A stretch of 64,000 bases of DNA, from contig DAHUYW010000004.1 of the NCBI GenBank assembly GCA_027306915.1, positions 100,168-164,167 on the forward strand, read 5' to 3'. The position numbers and the translations under genes were made by a program. Source of the DNA: Spirochaetales bacterium. GTDB taxonomy: Bacteria > Spirochaetota > Spirochaetia > DAHUYW01. Positions 1-8,993 of the stretch are shown here, piece after piece; positions within the stretch are counted from its first letter, which is position 1; each line of letters starts with the position of its first letter. The notes below the pieces were generated by a model that worked only from the letters and a program-made list of their open reading frames with translations, did no database searches and was not told the DNA's origin.

Positions 1-1465
1 CTTGTGGAAAGAGGCCGAGCCCCAGACACAGAAGCGCGAGGAAGCCCATGGGAAGGAGCATCCGCCAGTCGGCCTCGTGCGCCTGGCTTGCCTCTTCGGA
101 GCGCGGCGAGCCCAGGAAAGCGACGCCATAGACCTTGGTAAAGCAGAGAACCGCGAGAGAGCCGACGAGCGCGAGGGAGGTCACCGAGAGGACCGAAACC
201 ACCGTCGCGAAGGTGTTGCCGATGCCGAACCCGCGGAGCATCCCCAGATAGAGAATGAACTCGCTCACAAAACCGTTGAAGGGGGGAAGACCGCAGATGG
301 CGAGGGAGCCGACGAGGAAAAGCAGGGCAGTAAACCCCATCCGCCGCACCAGCCCTCCGAGGCGATCTATGATGCGAGTATGGGTTCCCAGGTAGACTGC
401 GCCGGCACCGTAGAAGAGCAGGCCTTTGAAAATCGAATGGTTTATCACGTGGAAGAGAGCCCCGCCGAATCCGAGAAGAGCGACCGCTTCGTTGCCGTAC
501 GCCATGCCGAGCAGGCCGAAGCCGATTCCTATCCCGATGATGCCGATGTTCTCCACGCTGTGGTAGGCTAGGAGGGTCTTTAAATCATGCTGGGCGATCG
601 CGTAGATCACCCCCAGCACCGCCGAGACCAGGGAGACCGCGAGAACGGCATAGCCCACCTCGGCCGGAAAAACGCCAAAGAGAAAGATGAAGCGAAGAAT
701 CCCGTAGATCCCCATCTTGATCATCACCCCGGACATGAGCCCCGAGACGTGGCTCGGCGCCGCAGGATGCGCGAGGGGCAGCCATGAATGAAGGGGGATG
801 AAACCCGCCTTTATGCCGAAGCCGACGAAAAGCAGGAAGAAGGGGAGGACGCTCGCCGCCGCGCCGCCGCCCATCGCGCGACCGAACCGATCGAAGTCGA
901 AGCTGCCGGCCCCAAGCGACAGGATCACGAAGGCGGCGACTAGGAAGAAGAGCCCGACGTGCATGGTGATCAGATAGTTCAGACCGGCCCGCTGAACCTC
1001 CCGTTTCTCGTTCTCGAAGAGCACGAGGAAGAACGAAGAGAGCGACATGAGCTCCCAGGCGATAAGGAAAAGGATCGCATGGCGAATCACGACCACCAGG
1101 AGCATGGAGACGATAAGAAGCACGAGAAAGAACCAGTGCGAGCCGATCGTCCGCCCGGTGCCGAGATAGGGGCGCAGGTAGCCTCCGGCATAGACGAGGC
1201 TCGCCAGCCCTCCGACTGCGATCACTGCGACAAAGAGGGCAGAAAGGGGATCGAGCACGAAGACGGCCGCCCCAATGGGGTATCCCATGACAACAGAGAG
1301 CCGGGCAGTCTGGCCCGCCATCGCCCGAATCGCCGCGACCAGGAGAAGGAGCGACGCCGGCAGTGCGCCAGCGAGCACGACGCCCGACTTGGCGCGCTCG
1401 CCGACGAGCAGCGACGTGAGTCCTGTGGCGAGATAGATACCGACTCCGAGAAGATACGGCTTCAT
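1..1465 (-). CDS. hyfB: Hydrogenase-4 subunit B-like proton-conducting membrane protein (3' end outside window)
   Basis: The first 488 codons are visible; the C-terminus runs off the left edge. The protein is almost entirely hydrophobic, with many membrane segments, and belongs to the NuoL/NuoM/MrpD antiporter-like superfamily. The stretch around HSWLPLAHPAAPSHVSGLMSG, with the Lys/His-bearing helices after it, and the later HSVENIGIIGIGFG and FHVINHSIFKGLLF stretches fit the HyfB/HycC branch rather than a complex I subunit. HyfB proteins are about 650-670 residues, so roughly a quarter is missing. In that family the subunit pumps H+ or Na+ while a membrane [NiFe] hydrogenase or formate-hydrogenlyase turns over. 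The start MKPYLLG has no strong Shine-Dalgarno sequence, so the exact start is less certain. Remaining complex subunits would lie to the left. Confidence 0.85.
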   Translation of the reverse strand, partial: MKPYLLGVGIYLATGLTSLLVGERAKSGVVLAGALPASLLLLVAAIRAMAGQTARLSVVMGYPIGAAVFVLDPLSALFVAVIAVGGLASLVYAGGYLRPYLGTGRTIGSHWFFLVLLIVSMLLVVVIRHAILFLIAWELMSLSSFFLVLFENEKREVQRAGLNYLITMHVGLFFLVAAFVILSLGAGSFDFDRFGRAMGGGAAASVLPFFLLFVGFGIKAGFIPLHSWLPLAHPAAPSHVSGLMSGVMIKMGIYGILRFIFLFGVFPAEVGYAVLAVSLVSAVLGVIYAIAQHDLKTLLAYHSVENIGIIGIGIGFGLLGMAYGNEAVALLGFGGALFHVINHSIFKGLLFYGAGAVYLGTHTRIIDRLGGLVRRMGFTALLFLVGSLAICGLPPFNGFVSEFILYLGMLRGFGIGNTFATVVSVLSVTSLALVGSLAVLCFTKVYGVAFLGSPRSEEASQAHEADWRMLLPMGFLALLCLGLGLFPQ

Positions 1466-1708
1466 GGTTTGTCGTTCAGCGGCTGTCGTTACGCGGGATT
1501 GGGGCGGCGCGACGAACGAGAGCGATGCCTAAAGGGAAATTCGAGCTATGCATTGCCACTCTATAGTCCGGCACGATAACCCACCTTGATCGGCAATGTC
1601 AAGCATGCGGGCTTGAAGCTGATTCCACCGAAAGGCGAGCGACTCCCCACGGCAATGCGGCATTGGGGTGGTTGGAGATCGGGCGGGCTTGGAGATACCA
1701 TAGGTGGG

Positions 1709-2614
1709 ATGAAGACTGCCTTCAGCTCCACGACGCGGGTGCTCTTCTACGCGCTCGTGTTGGCGTGCGCCTCGGCGGCTGCGATCGCCGCGCTCGCGGC
1801 ACGAAGCCTCCTTCACGATAACCGAACGATTGCAGCCTTTACGGTGCACCCCGGAGAGCGCCTTTCTGAAGTGTGGGCAAGACTGGAGGCCGAGGGGCTC
1901 GCCTCGCAGGGCGCGCTGGTGCGGATTGCGGCGACGGCGTCCTTTCCGGAATATCCCTTCGTTCCCGACCCGCGAAGCGATCCGAACCGGTTCGAAGGGC
2001 TCTTCGTGCCCGGAAGCTATCGGATCTCCCTCGCGCTAGATCCAAGCTTGTCTCGCGATGAGCAGCTCTACCGCGAAGACCTGCAGATCGTGAAGATCCT
2101 GCTTGAGAAGTTCGCAGCGAGGCTTGGCCGCTACCGCGACCTCGCGTCGGGATCGCCCTCCTACGGACAGATCATCCTCGCGAGCATCGTTCAAAAGGAG
2201 GATGTGCCGGGGCAGGATTATGGATTAGTCGCCTCGGTATTCCTCAACCGCATGAAGGCGGGCATGCATCTCTCCTCCTGCCCAACCTTGGAATACAGCC
2301 TCGGTTACCATCGACCGTTTCTGCTCGCGAAGGACATTGCCGTCGACTCGCCCTACAACACCTACCTCCATGGCGGCCTACCTCCCACTCCTATTTGCTT
2401 CTTCACCGATCAGGCGCTGGAAAGCGTCGTGCGTCCCATCGCATCGCCCTACTACTTCTTTGTCCTCGACTGGATAGCACGTCGGATCTATTTCGCGAGC
2501 ACCTACTCCGAGCAGCTGCGGAACTCCGACATTGCGCGCGAGAACTACGAGCGCGTCTACGGTGCGGAGAGCCTGCACAAGAAAGAGGTCGGCGTCTTCT
2601 ACCGGGATAACTGA
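1709..2614 (+). CDS. mltG: Endolytic transglycosylase MltG (YceG family)
   Basis: A 301-residue protein with one N-terminal membrane anchor (residues about 10-28) and an extracytoplasmic YceG domain. MltG cuts nascent glycan strands next to the inner membrane and sets their length. Family hallmarks are present: ASIVQKED, a VFLNRM..GM.L stretch, and SPYNTY...GLPPTPI. The Glu at 164 aligns with catalytic Glu218 of E. coli MltG; the other Glu of the usual EKE triplet is Gln162 here. An upstream in-frame Met at 1586 would add 41 residues without membrane character, so the start at 1709, directly before the anchor, is preferred. The LysM-like N-terminal part is shorter than in E. coli. Confidence 0.9.
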   Translation: MKTAFSSTTRVLFYALVLACASAAAIAALAARSLLHDNRTIAAFTVHPGERLSEVWARLEAEGLASQGALVRIAATASFPEYPFVPDPRSDPNRFEGLFVPGSYRISLALDPSLSRDEQLYREDLQIVKILLEKFAARLGRYRDLASGSPSYGQIILASIVQKEDVPGQDYGLVASVFLNRMKAGMHLSSCPTLEYSLGYHRPFLLAKDIAVDSPYNTYLHGGLPPTPICFFTDQALESVVRPIASPYYFFVLDWIARRIYFASTYSEQLRNSDIARENYERVYGAESLHKKEVGVFYRDN

Positions 2615-2877
2615 TGGTGACAGGACGTCTGATGGACGCCGCATCGTTCGGCCCTTCTCGCTGAGGGAGGCTCAACCTCGCGCGTCGGCGGCGCCTCATC
2701 GAACAAACCGGTTGCGTCTTGTAGCAGGATGATGCTTCGCGCAGGTCGCCACGAATCCGAGTATTCCAGTCGTGATACCGATTGCCCCTCGGATCACGAC
2801 AATGAAACATGCCGCGGTGTCACCGGGGTTGTGCTATAGTTGAATTTGAGACGCGGTCACTTAAGAGGAGGTATTCG
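2615..2877. other. Intergenic region with a probable promoter for the next gene
   Basis: No gene was recognised here. Near the right end, an extended -10 element (TGCTATAGT, hexamer at 2835-2840) lies about 38 bases before the start codon of the downstream secreted-protein gene. No good -35 hexamer is visible, as is common with extended -10 promoters. Confidence 0.4.
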
Positions 2878-3411
2878 ATGAAGAAAAAGATGTTAGTCGC
2901 GGTAGCGGTGGGCCTGCTTGTTGCCGGCACTGCTTTTGCGGACTGGCGAATCGACGTCGGAGCTGACATCCCTTGGGGGATCGGATCGGTGGTCTCGGGC
3001 TTCGGTGGAGGGTCCCAGAGCGACATCAACGTGCTGCAGAACTTCGTGTTTCTGGTGCCCGAAGGCAACTTTCTCTATCAGTGGCCTGTAGGCCCGCTCA
3101 ATCTGGGAGTCGGCGTCAGGGCTTTCAGCCTTGTCTTAGAGTCGGTGGCATGGCCGAACGCGTTCGCCGAGCTGAACCTTGGTCCGATTGCTGTGGACCT
3201 CAACGTGGGCGGGGGAGCCTTCCTCTTCTTCGGGCTCTTCAACGAGCTCACTACCGGCACGGTAGTCATTCCGGACCTCTCGGCCTATTTCAAAATCGGG
3301 AAGGTATTCCGGGTTGGCGCAGGCGGGATGCTCTTCTATGACCCAAGCATCGTCACGACCTCCCTCCCCTACGCAATCTACCTGGCGGGAAAGTTCAGCT
3401 TCACGTTCTAG
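2878..3411 (+). CDS. Small secreted, probably outer-membrane beta-barrel protein of unknown function
   Basis: A 177-residue protein. The start at 2878 follows a strong Shine-Dalgarno sequence (AAGAGGAGG). An N-terminal signal peptide (MKKKM, hydrophobic core, cleavage after AFA, mature from Asp) sends it out of the cytoplasm. The mature part alternates hydrophobic and polar residues, is rich in Gly and aromatics, and ends in Phe (FSFTF), the usual last residue of BamA-inserted outer-membrane barrels. It is small, about the size of an eight-strand barrel. I do not recognise a named family. It appears to be transcribed alone, with a hairpin just behind it. Confidence 0.7.
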   Translation: MKKKMLVAVAVGLLVAGTAFADWRIDVGADIPWGIGSVVSGFGGGSQSDINVLQNFVFLVPEGNFLYQWPVGPLNLGVGVRAFSLVLESVAWPNAFAELNLGPIAVDLNVGGGAFLFFGLFNELTTGTVVIPDLSAYFKIGKVFRVGAGGMLFYDPSIVTTSLPYAIYLAGKFSFTF

Positions 3412-3417
3412 CGATCA

Positions 3418-3446
3418 AGGCGCGCTCGGCATTTACGGGCGCGCCT
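3418..3446. terminator. GC-rich hairpin between convergent genes
   Basis: An 8-bp perfect stem (AGGCGCGC / GCGCGCCT) with a 13-base loop lies 7 bases after the outer-membrane-type gene and 20 bases after the end of the convergent ABC permease gene. There is no long T run on either strand, so it may be only a weak or Rho-assisted terminator. Confidence 0.4.
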
Positions 3447-3466
3447 CCCCTTCGCGATGCATGCGC

Positions 3467-4525
3467 TCAAACGATCTCTCGCCGGGAACCGACACGCTCC
3501 TCTCGGCGCCACGGCATAACGATCCTCTCCACCCAGCGAAGCCCCCAGGTGAGAACCACGCCGAGCACCATGACCACGATGAGCGCCGCGTACATCTTCT
3601 CGGGCTCGAGAACCTGCCAGAAGTAGTAAGTTAGATATCCCACCCCGTGCTGTGCGCGCACGAACTCGACCGCGATGATGACGATGAGAGCGGTGCCGAG
3701 CGCAAGCCTGAGCCCGGCAAAGATGACGGGCAAAGCACCGGGGAGGACGATGTGGCGAAACATCTGCAACCCGTTTGCGCCGTAGTTCCTTCCCGCCTCG
3801 AGAAAGACGGGGTCGATGTCGCGCACGCCCACCATGGTGTTGATCGTTACGACGAAGAAGACCGAAAGCGCCACGACCGCGACCTTCGGCCCTTCACCAA
3901 ACGGATTCGGAAAGACAAGCATCATGATAGGAAAGATCGCAATCTTCGGGAGGACATAGAACGCCGACAGAGTCGCATCGATCATGTTCCGAATGGTGCG
4001 GCTCATGCCCATGGCGACTCCCAAGAGAATGCCCGGAACCGCGCCGATCACGAAACCGACCAGGACCCGCATGAGCGTGACGTAAAGATGGCTTTCCCCC
4101 AGGAGGGAGGCGACGGTCAGGTGATCCTTGCCCTCAATGGCGAGCGGGAGGAGCCCAGGTCGTCCAAGCAGAGAGCTGTTGGTCGTCGCATCGAACTTCG
4201 TGATGAGATTCCACAAGGCTTCGACGATGCGCGTCGGAGGCGGGAACCAGTCGGGGTTCAAGACCTTTGCATCGACCAGAAGCTGCCAGGCAAGCAGGAG
4301 CAGAATCGGAAAGATCACCGCTAACGCCCGCTCGTAGAGCCGACCTCGGCGCGCCGGTACCCATACCCCGACCGCCTCCGCCAGGAGCACCACGAGCACG
4401 AAGTCGACCGTCACGCCGGCCCACCACAGCCCGTGCCACCCACCGGCTATCGAGAGGAGCACGTTCACAACCACGAGCCCGAAGAGCGGCCAAAGCACTC
4501 GAGCCGCCGAAGATGGCGCTGTCAT
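3467..4525 (-). CDS. ABC transporter permease, nitrate/sulfonate/taurine type, with N-terminal extension
   Basis: A 352-residue membrane protein of the SsuC/TauC/ThiX permease family. The conserved EAA loop for ATPase docking is clear (EAGRNYGANGLQMFRHIVLPGA). Usual family members are about 250-270 residues; this one carries roughly 70 extra N-terminal residues that look like two more membrane helices. The start codon overlaps the ATPase stop by four bases (ATGA), so the two are translationally coupled. With the ATPase and the binding protein upstream it forms a complete importer. The substrate cannot be told from sequence; family substrates include nitrate, alkanesulfonates, taurine and pyrimidine precursors. 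Confidence 0.88.
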   Translation of the reverse strand: MTAPSSAARVLWPLFGLVVVNVLLSIAGGWHGLWWAGVTVDFVLVVLLAEAVGVWVPARRGRLYERALAVIFPILLLLAWQLLVDAKVLNPDWFPPPTRIVEALWNLITKFDATTNSSLLGRPGLLPLAIEGKDHLTVASLLGESHLYVTLMRVLVGFVIGAVPGILLGVAMGMSRTIRNMIDATLSAFYVLPKIAIFPIMMLVFPNPFGEGPKVAVVALSVFFVVTINTMVGVRDIDPVFLEAGRNYGANGLQMFRHIVLPGALPVIFAGLRLALGTALIVIIAVEFVRAQHGVGYLTYYFWQVLEPEKMYAALIVVMVLGVVLTWGLRWVERIVMPWRREERVGSRREIV

Positions 4526-5319
4526 CGGGCCTCCTCCATCGCCGCGCGTACCTCGTCGCGAAGGGCCTCCCAGATTGCATACGACAGCTCGCCGAATTGG
4601 GCTGTGCTGGTGTCATGGAGATCGCGGGGGCGCTTTAGGGGAACATCGAAGGTTGCCTTCTTGGTGCCCGGGTGAGCCGTCATGAGGATGACTCGGTCTC
4701 CAAGGAGCACCGCCTCCTCGATGCTATGCGTGATGTAGACAACGGTCTTGCGCTGCTGTTCCCAGAGCTGAAGGAGCTCCTCCTGCAGCACGGTGCGAGT
4801 CTGCGCGTCGAGCGCTCCAAGCGGTTCGTCCATGAGGAGGATTTCGGGATCGTTCGCGAGGGCCCGGGCGATGCCCACCCGCTGTTTCATTCCCCCTGAA
4901 AGCTGGTGAGGGAAGCTGTTGGCGAAGCCCTTGAGCCCGACGCGCTCGATCCAATCTTGCGCGATCTCGCGCCGCTCCCGCTTCGGGATTCCGCGCATTT
5001 CGAGCCCGAAGGCGACATTCTCGATCACCGTTTTCCACGGGAAAATGGCGTGATCTTGAAAGACAACGTTCGCCACCGGTTGCGCTGAATCTCGGCCGCG
5101 CGCTATCGCGATTGTACCGGAGGTCGCAGGGAGCAGCCCTGCGAGAATCCGGAGGAAAGTCGACTTGCCGCATCCGGAGGGCCCGACGATGCACAGGAAT
5201 TCCCCATCTGCCACTCCGAGCGAGAAGTCCGTAAGAGCCACTATCGGTCCGCGAGGGCCCTCGAAGACCTTCTGCAGCTCCGATACCCGAATCTTCGGAT
5301 TCGGATCGGCCGAGATCAT
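4522..5319 (-). CDS. ABC transporter ATP-binding protein, nitrate/sulfonate/taurine type
   Basis: A 265-residue ATPase of the SsuB/TauB group. Walker [10 protein letters not shown] (about residues 47-55), a Q-loop ([11 protein letters not shown]), the signature LSGGMKQR, Walker [13 protein letters not shown] and the switch His ([10 protein letters not shown]) are intact. It powers the permease encoded next to it. The gene begins six bases after the binding-protein stop and overlaps the permease start. The C-terminal part matches the regulatory tail common in this group. Confidence 0.92.
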   Translation of the reverse strand: MISADPNPKIRVSELQKVFEGPRGPIVALTDFSLGVADGEFLCIVGPSGCGKSTFLRILAGLLPATSGTIAIARGRDSAQPVANVVFQDHAIFPWKTVIENVAFGLEMRGIPKRERREIAQDWIERVGLKGFANSFPHQLSGGMKQRVGIARALANDPEILLMDEPLGALDAQTRTVLQEELLQLWEQQRKTVVYITHSIEEAVLLGDRVILMTAHPGTKKATFDVPLKRPRDLHDTSTAQFGELSYAIWEALRDEVRAAMEEAR

Positions 5320-5325
5320 TTGTGC

Positions 5326-6351
5326 CTACTCTCGGCCCAGGATCGAGAGCGCCCAGCCTACGAAGGAGCCGTCGACAACCTGTTGGAGGTCAATCGGGCT
5401 CGAGTAGTCTAGACGCCCGTCCTTGCGATGGATTCGCTCGATGTCCCGCAACCCTTCCAGGGGAATGTTCAGGTTCGGATCATAGATGAACGGGGTGCTC
5501 GCTTCGAGGGCCCGGCGGGTGGTTGGCACCGACGCGAGGTAGGCGCGCAGATTCTCCGGCGAAAGATAGTCGGAGCCCTGCATGAGCCGCGCAGCCTCCA
5601 TCAGGGCAAGCACGAATCGCCGGGCGACCTCGGGTCGGTCCCCGGTGAACTTGCCCGATCCAACGAAGGCGACCGTCATCGCTCCGGGGGTCAAATCCCG
5701 AGCGAGCGTCACCGCCTTTCCGCTTTCGATGGCCTGCTCCGCAAAGGGCGATCCCAGTATTCCCGCGTCGATGGAGCCGTTCTCGAGTGCTTCCACCATT
5801 TCGGGGTTGCTGACGCGGATAATGTGCACGTCCTGAATCGTAAGACCTCCGCGCTCAAGGGCCTTCGCGGCGAGGTACTCGCCCCCGCTTCCCGGTCCCC
5901 CGGCGACCCCCAGACGCAGCCCTCGAAGATCGGCCACGCTCGAAACCTGCCCGCTCTCTTTGAGGTCCTTGCGAACGAGAAGCTCCGTCGGACTGCCGTG
6001 CATGGGCTCGAGCGCCCCCGGGGCGATAATCTTCAGATCCATGCCGCGGTGCCACGCATTCCAGGTCGATGCAACTATCGCGATCCCTCCCACATCGATC
6101 TTGCCCTGAGTCAGGAAAGCGATGATGTCGGTCCCGGATCCTACTCGCTCGGTCTGAACGTCGAGGCCGTATTTCGTGAAGAGGCCACGCGCCTGTGCAA
6201 CGTACAATGTTGCAAACTTCATGATTGGCACATAACCGACGACGACCCGCTCGGGCGGATTGAGGGGAGCGACGCTCTGCTGCGCGAAAAGAGGCGAGGC
6301 GAAGATGACCGAGAAAAGGACGAGCGCCGTCCTCGCGAGTATACGTTTCAT
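5326..6351 (-). CDS. ABC transporter substrate-binding protein, NMT1/SsuA-like
   Basis: A 341-residue periplasmic binding protein. The start at 6351 follows AAGGAGG and precedes a signal peptide (MKRILARTALVLFSVIFASPLFA, cleaved before QQS). The fold signature of the SsuA/THI5-like family is visible: VVVGYVPIMKFATLYVAQARGLFTKYGL, then FLTQGKIDVGG, and AGGPGSGGEYLAAKALERGGL. It should capture a small anion or heterocycle and pass it to the permease downstream. There is no lipobox, so it is probably soluble in the periplasm. A near-consensus promoter lies just upstream. An in-frame Met at 6474 is rejected because it would bury the signal peptide. Confidence 0.88.
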   Translation of the reverse strand: MKRILARTALVLFSVIFASPLFAQQSVAPLNPPERVVVGYVPIMKFATLYVAQARGLFTKYGLDVQTERVGSGTDIIAFLTQGKIDVGGIAIVASTWNAWHRGMDLKIIAPGALEPMHGSPTELLVRKDLKESGQVSSVADLRGLRLGVAGGPGSGGEYLAAKALERGGLTIQDVHIIRVSNPEMVEALENGSIDAGILGSPFAEQAIESGKAVTLARDLTPGAMTVAFVGSGKFTGDRPEVARRFVLALMEAARLMQGSDYLSPENLRAYLASVPTTRRALEASTPFIYDPNLNIPLEGLRDIERIHRKDGRLDYSSPIDLQQVVDGSFVGWALSILGRE

Positions 6352-6384
6352 ACGGAGAGCCTCCTTGGATTGTTTGAAGGTCAA

Positions 6385-6413
6385 ATGATAGAGGCTGTCT
6401 TCGAAGTTGTCAA
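6385..6413 (-). promoter_or_regulatory. Sigma-70 promoter of the nitrate/sulfonate-type ABC operon
   Basis: On the minus strand a perfect TTGACA (6408-6413) is followed after exactly 17 bases by TATCAT (6385-6390). The predicted transcript starts about 6378, giving a leader of roughly 27 bases with a good Shine-Dalgarno before the binding-protein start. Confidence 0.65.
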
Positions 6414-6472
6414 ACCCGTTGCGCGGGGAATCCGAAATGCAGTCTCGGCCGATAGCTTGCGGTGGAGAGCAC

Positions 6473-6500
6473 AAAAACGGCCGTCTAGAAGACGGCCGTT
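6473..6500 (-). terminator. Rho-independent terminator of the sugar importer operon
   Basis: A perfect 10-bp stem (AACGGCCGTC at 6476-6485 with its complement at 6491-6500) and a 5-base loop are followed on the minus strand by a T run. It lies about 30 bases after the stop of the sugar-binding protein gene and just before the promoter of the next operon. Confidence 0.85.
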
Positions 6501-6532
6501 GTGCGAATCACCCTGCGTGGAGCACGTGCCTG

Positions 6533-8008
6533 CTACATCTTCTTTGCAAGCCAGGCATCGTACTGTTTCTGGACCTCGGCGACGATCCGGTCGATTCCGA
6601 TGTCTCGGTATTTCGCGATGGCTTCGGGCATCGTCTTGTCGGGATCGACCGTTCCGGTCTCGAGCGCAGGGATAAACTCCTTCCAGACGTTCTTGGCGGT
6701 CGCGATCTCGGTCTTCACGGGCGCGGGGTCGAAGGAAAAGCCGAGGCTCTTCAAAGGGAGGGCCTTCTCATTGTAGGCGCGGAAGAGATCCCACTTCTGC
6801 GGGTCTTCGTTGCTCTGCAGGTAGTTGATGAATTGGTTACCGAACATCCAGGGCGTTCCGGGATTGTACTGATTGATCTCGGGCCCCGGCTTGATCACGT
6901 TGTCGCTCACCTTGACGTAGTGCACATTCTCGATGCCGAAGTTGATGAGGTTGTTGAGGTACTTGTCGGTGTTGAACGCCTCGAGGAATCGCATCGCGAT
7001 CTCGGGGTGCTTGCTTGTGCGCGAGATCGCCTGGAGCGAACCAGTGGTCTCTCGATTCGACATGACCGGCGGCGTGATATCGACCTGGATCCAGGGGTGG
7101 CCGGTCGAGTTCGTCATCTCGGCGTCCTTTCCCGGCTTGAGCGACTTCGGCGCGGCGAAGATGAGCCCCGCCTTCTCGTCGGCGTTGTAATCGGTGATGG
7201 CCGCCGCATCCTTGCGGACGAAGCCTTCGTTGTAGAACTTGTGCATGGTCTTGAAGAGGGCCACGGTCTCGGGCGCCTCGAGCTCGAAGACGACCTTCGT
7301 CGAGCGATTATCAGGATAGAGGGAAACCGGAATGTCGTCGTCGACCAGCTTGTCCCAGTCGAGGAAGAAGCGCGGCGACTCGCCGACAACCGCCTCGAGC
7401 GGATACATGCCTGGCTCATTCTGCTTGATGGTCGATAGGTAAGGCTCGATGTCCTCAAGCTTCTTGATCTTCGAAGTGTCCATGTTGTACTTCGCGACAA
7501 GGTCCTTGCGCAGGATGAAGCCCCAATTGTGCGCCTTCTCCTTGTTCGCGGGAATGGCGTAGTTCACGCCGTTGATAGCCGAGCCTGCAAGGAAGTCGGC
7601 CCCGAGCGCAGCCTTGGTCTTGGGAGCATACTTCGTCATCAGGTCATTCAGCGGTAGGAAGGCTCCGCGTGCAACGTTATTCCGGTAGTTGTTGGTCCAC
7701 ACCGCCGTGAATGCGATATCGAAAGGCTCTCCCGAAGCGATGATCGTCTGCATCTTCTGGTCGTAGGCTCCCCAGTCGAAGCACACGAGCTTGACCGTCG
7801 CGTTCAGCCCCTTCGACTGGATGTACTGATTCACTGCCGCTTCGACCTTGTTGACGTCCTGCTGCGGACCGTTTCCAATGAAGTACCACGTCAGCTGAAC
7901 GGGTTTCCCCGCGGCGGCCTTGCTCTCCCCCTGCCCGCCTGCGAAGACCACACCGGCGGCTGCCAGAACGAAGACTGCCGCGCATAGCAACTGCCCTACT
8001 CTCCTCAT
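6533..8008 (-). CDS. Extracellular solute-binding protein of an LplABC-type sugar importer
   Basis: A 491-residue secreted protein. The signal peptide ends in VVFA and the mature protein starts GGQGES, a form frequent in spirochaetal binding proteins; no lipobox Cys is present. It resembles LplA/YtcQ-type binding proteins (SGEPFDIAFTAVW; large alpha/beta lobes; C-terminal IAEVQKQYDAWLA-like tail). It is the third gene of an operon behind two permeases of the same type. Its neighbours (ROK regulator, cellobiose phosphorylase, GH9 endoglucanase) make cellobiose or another beta-glucan oligomer the likely ligand. That is context inference only. Confidence 0.87.
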   Translation of the reverse strand: MRRVGQLLCAAVFVLAAAGVVFAGGQGESKAAAGKPVQLTWYFIGNGPQQDVNKVEAAVNQYIQSKGLNATVKLVCFDWGAYDQKMQTIIASGEPFDIAFTAVWTNNYRNNVARGAFLPLNDLMTKYAPKTKAALGADFLAGSAINGVNYAIPANKEKAHNWGFILRKDLVAKYNMDTSKIKKLEDIEPYLSTIKQNEPGMYPLEAVVGESPRFFLDWDKLVDDDIPVSLYPDNRSTKVVFELEAPETVALFKTMHKFYNEGFVRKDAAAITDYNADEKAGLIFAAPKSLKPGKDAEMTNSTGHPWIQVDITPPVMSNRETTGSLQAISRTSKHPEIAMRFLEAFNTDKYLNNLINFGIENVHYVKVSDNVIKPGPEINQYNPGTPWMFGNQFINYLQSNEDPQKWDLFRAYNEKALPLKSLGFSFDPAPVKTEIATAKNVWKEFIPALETGTVDPDKTMPEAIAKYRDIGIDRIVAEVQKQYDAWLAKKM

Positions 8009-8063
8009 ATCGATACCTCCTCTCTCGCATATGAAATCGATCCGCGCAAGCGGATCGCCATAG

Positions 8064-8990
8064 CTATTCCTTGAGCGAGCCGATGGTGATTCCCTTCACG
8101 AAGTATTTCTGAAAAAAGGGATAGGCGAAGACGATCGGCCCGATCGATAGGATGCACATCGCCATTTGCGCGGTTCGTGAGGGGAGCCTCCGCAGAATGT
8201 CCGCAGAGACGCCGCTCAAGCTTCCGGCCATGCTGGACAGGTACTGAATGTTGACCTGAACCCGATACATCAGATACTGCAGGTTGAACCACGCAGGATC
8301 GTTTACCAGCATGAGGGGCAGCCACCAATCGTTCCAGTAGACTATCGTGTTGAACAGGGCGATCGTCGCGATGCCGGGCTTCGCCAGGTAGATGATGATC
8401 CGAAAAAAGATCGTGTACTCCCCGGCTCCGTCCATCTTCGCCGATTCGATGATCGAGTCGGGCACATTCGTCTTGTAGAAGGTCCGCATGATGAGCACAT
8501 ACCAGGCGTTCATGGTGTAGGGGAGGATGAGGGCCCAGATGTTGTTGCGCAGCTTCAAGACATTTACACAGACCATGTACCAGGGAACCAACCCGCCCGA
8601 AAACAGCATGGTGAAGAACGCGATGAAGGCGAAGAAACGACGGTACTTGAAGTCCTTTCGCGAAAGGGGATAGGCATAGAGCGCGACGGTGAGGGTGGCC
8701 ACCAGCGTCCCGACGACAGTCACGACAATGGTTATGAGATAAGCCCGGACAAGGGCGTTGCTCTCGCGCAAGACGAAGCGATAGGCATCAGTGCTCGTCT
8801 TCGGCGGAACAAGGCTGAAACCGTGAATGGCTATCGAGGTCTCGTCGGAAAAGGAGATCCCGAGGACCAGGAGAAGCGGATAGACGCACAGGAAGCAGAC
8901 CAATACGAAAATGAGGTGGGCGACGATCTGACCGCCCGTGCCGCGACGAAAGAGCGAACGCGCTTCCAGCCCCCGCTCCATGGTTCCCAC
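8064..8990 (-). CDS. Carbohydrate ABC transporter permease, LplC type
   Basis: A 308-residue inner-membrane permease with six predicted helices. The C-terminal half has the EAA-like docking loop (ESAKMDGAGEYTIFFRIIIYLAKPG) and the tail KYFVKGITIGSLKE typical of LplC/YtcP permeases. It pairs with the LplB-type permease whose stop is three bases upstream. No ATPase gene is in the cluster; importers of this class normally use a shared MsmK/UgpC-type ATPase encoded elsewhere. Confidence 0.9.
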   Translation of the reverse strand: MGTMERGLEARSLFRRGTGGQIVAHLIFVLVCFLCVYPLLLVLGISFSDETSIAIHGFSLVPPKTSTDAYRFVLRESNALVRAYLITIVVTVVGTLVATLTVALYAYPLSRKDFKYRRFFAFIAFFTMLFSGGLVPWYMVCVNVLKLRNNIWALILPYTMNAWYVLIMRTFYKTNVPDSIIESAKMDGAGEYTIFFRIIIYLAKPGIATIALFNTIVYWNDWWLPLMLVNDPAWFNLQYLMYRVQVNIQYLSSMAGSLSGVSADILRRLPSRTAQMAMCILSIGPIVFAYPFFQKYFVKGITIGSLKE

Positions 8991-8993
8991 CCC

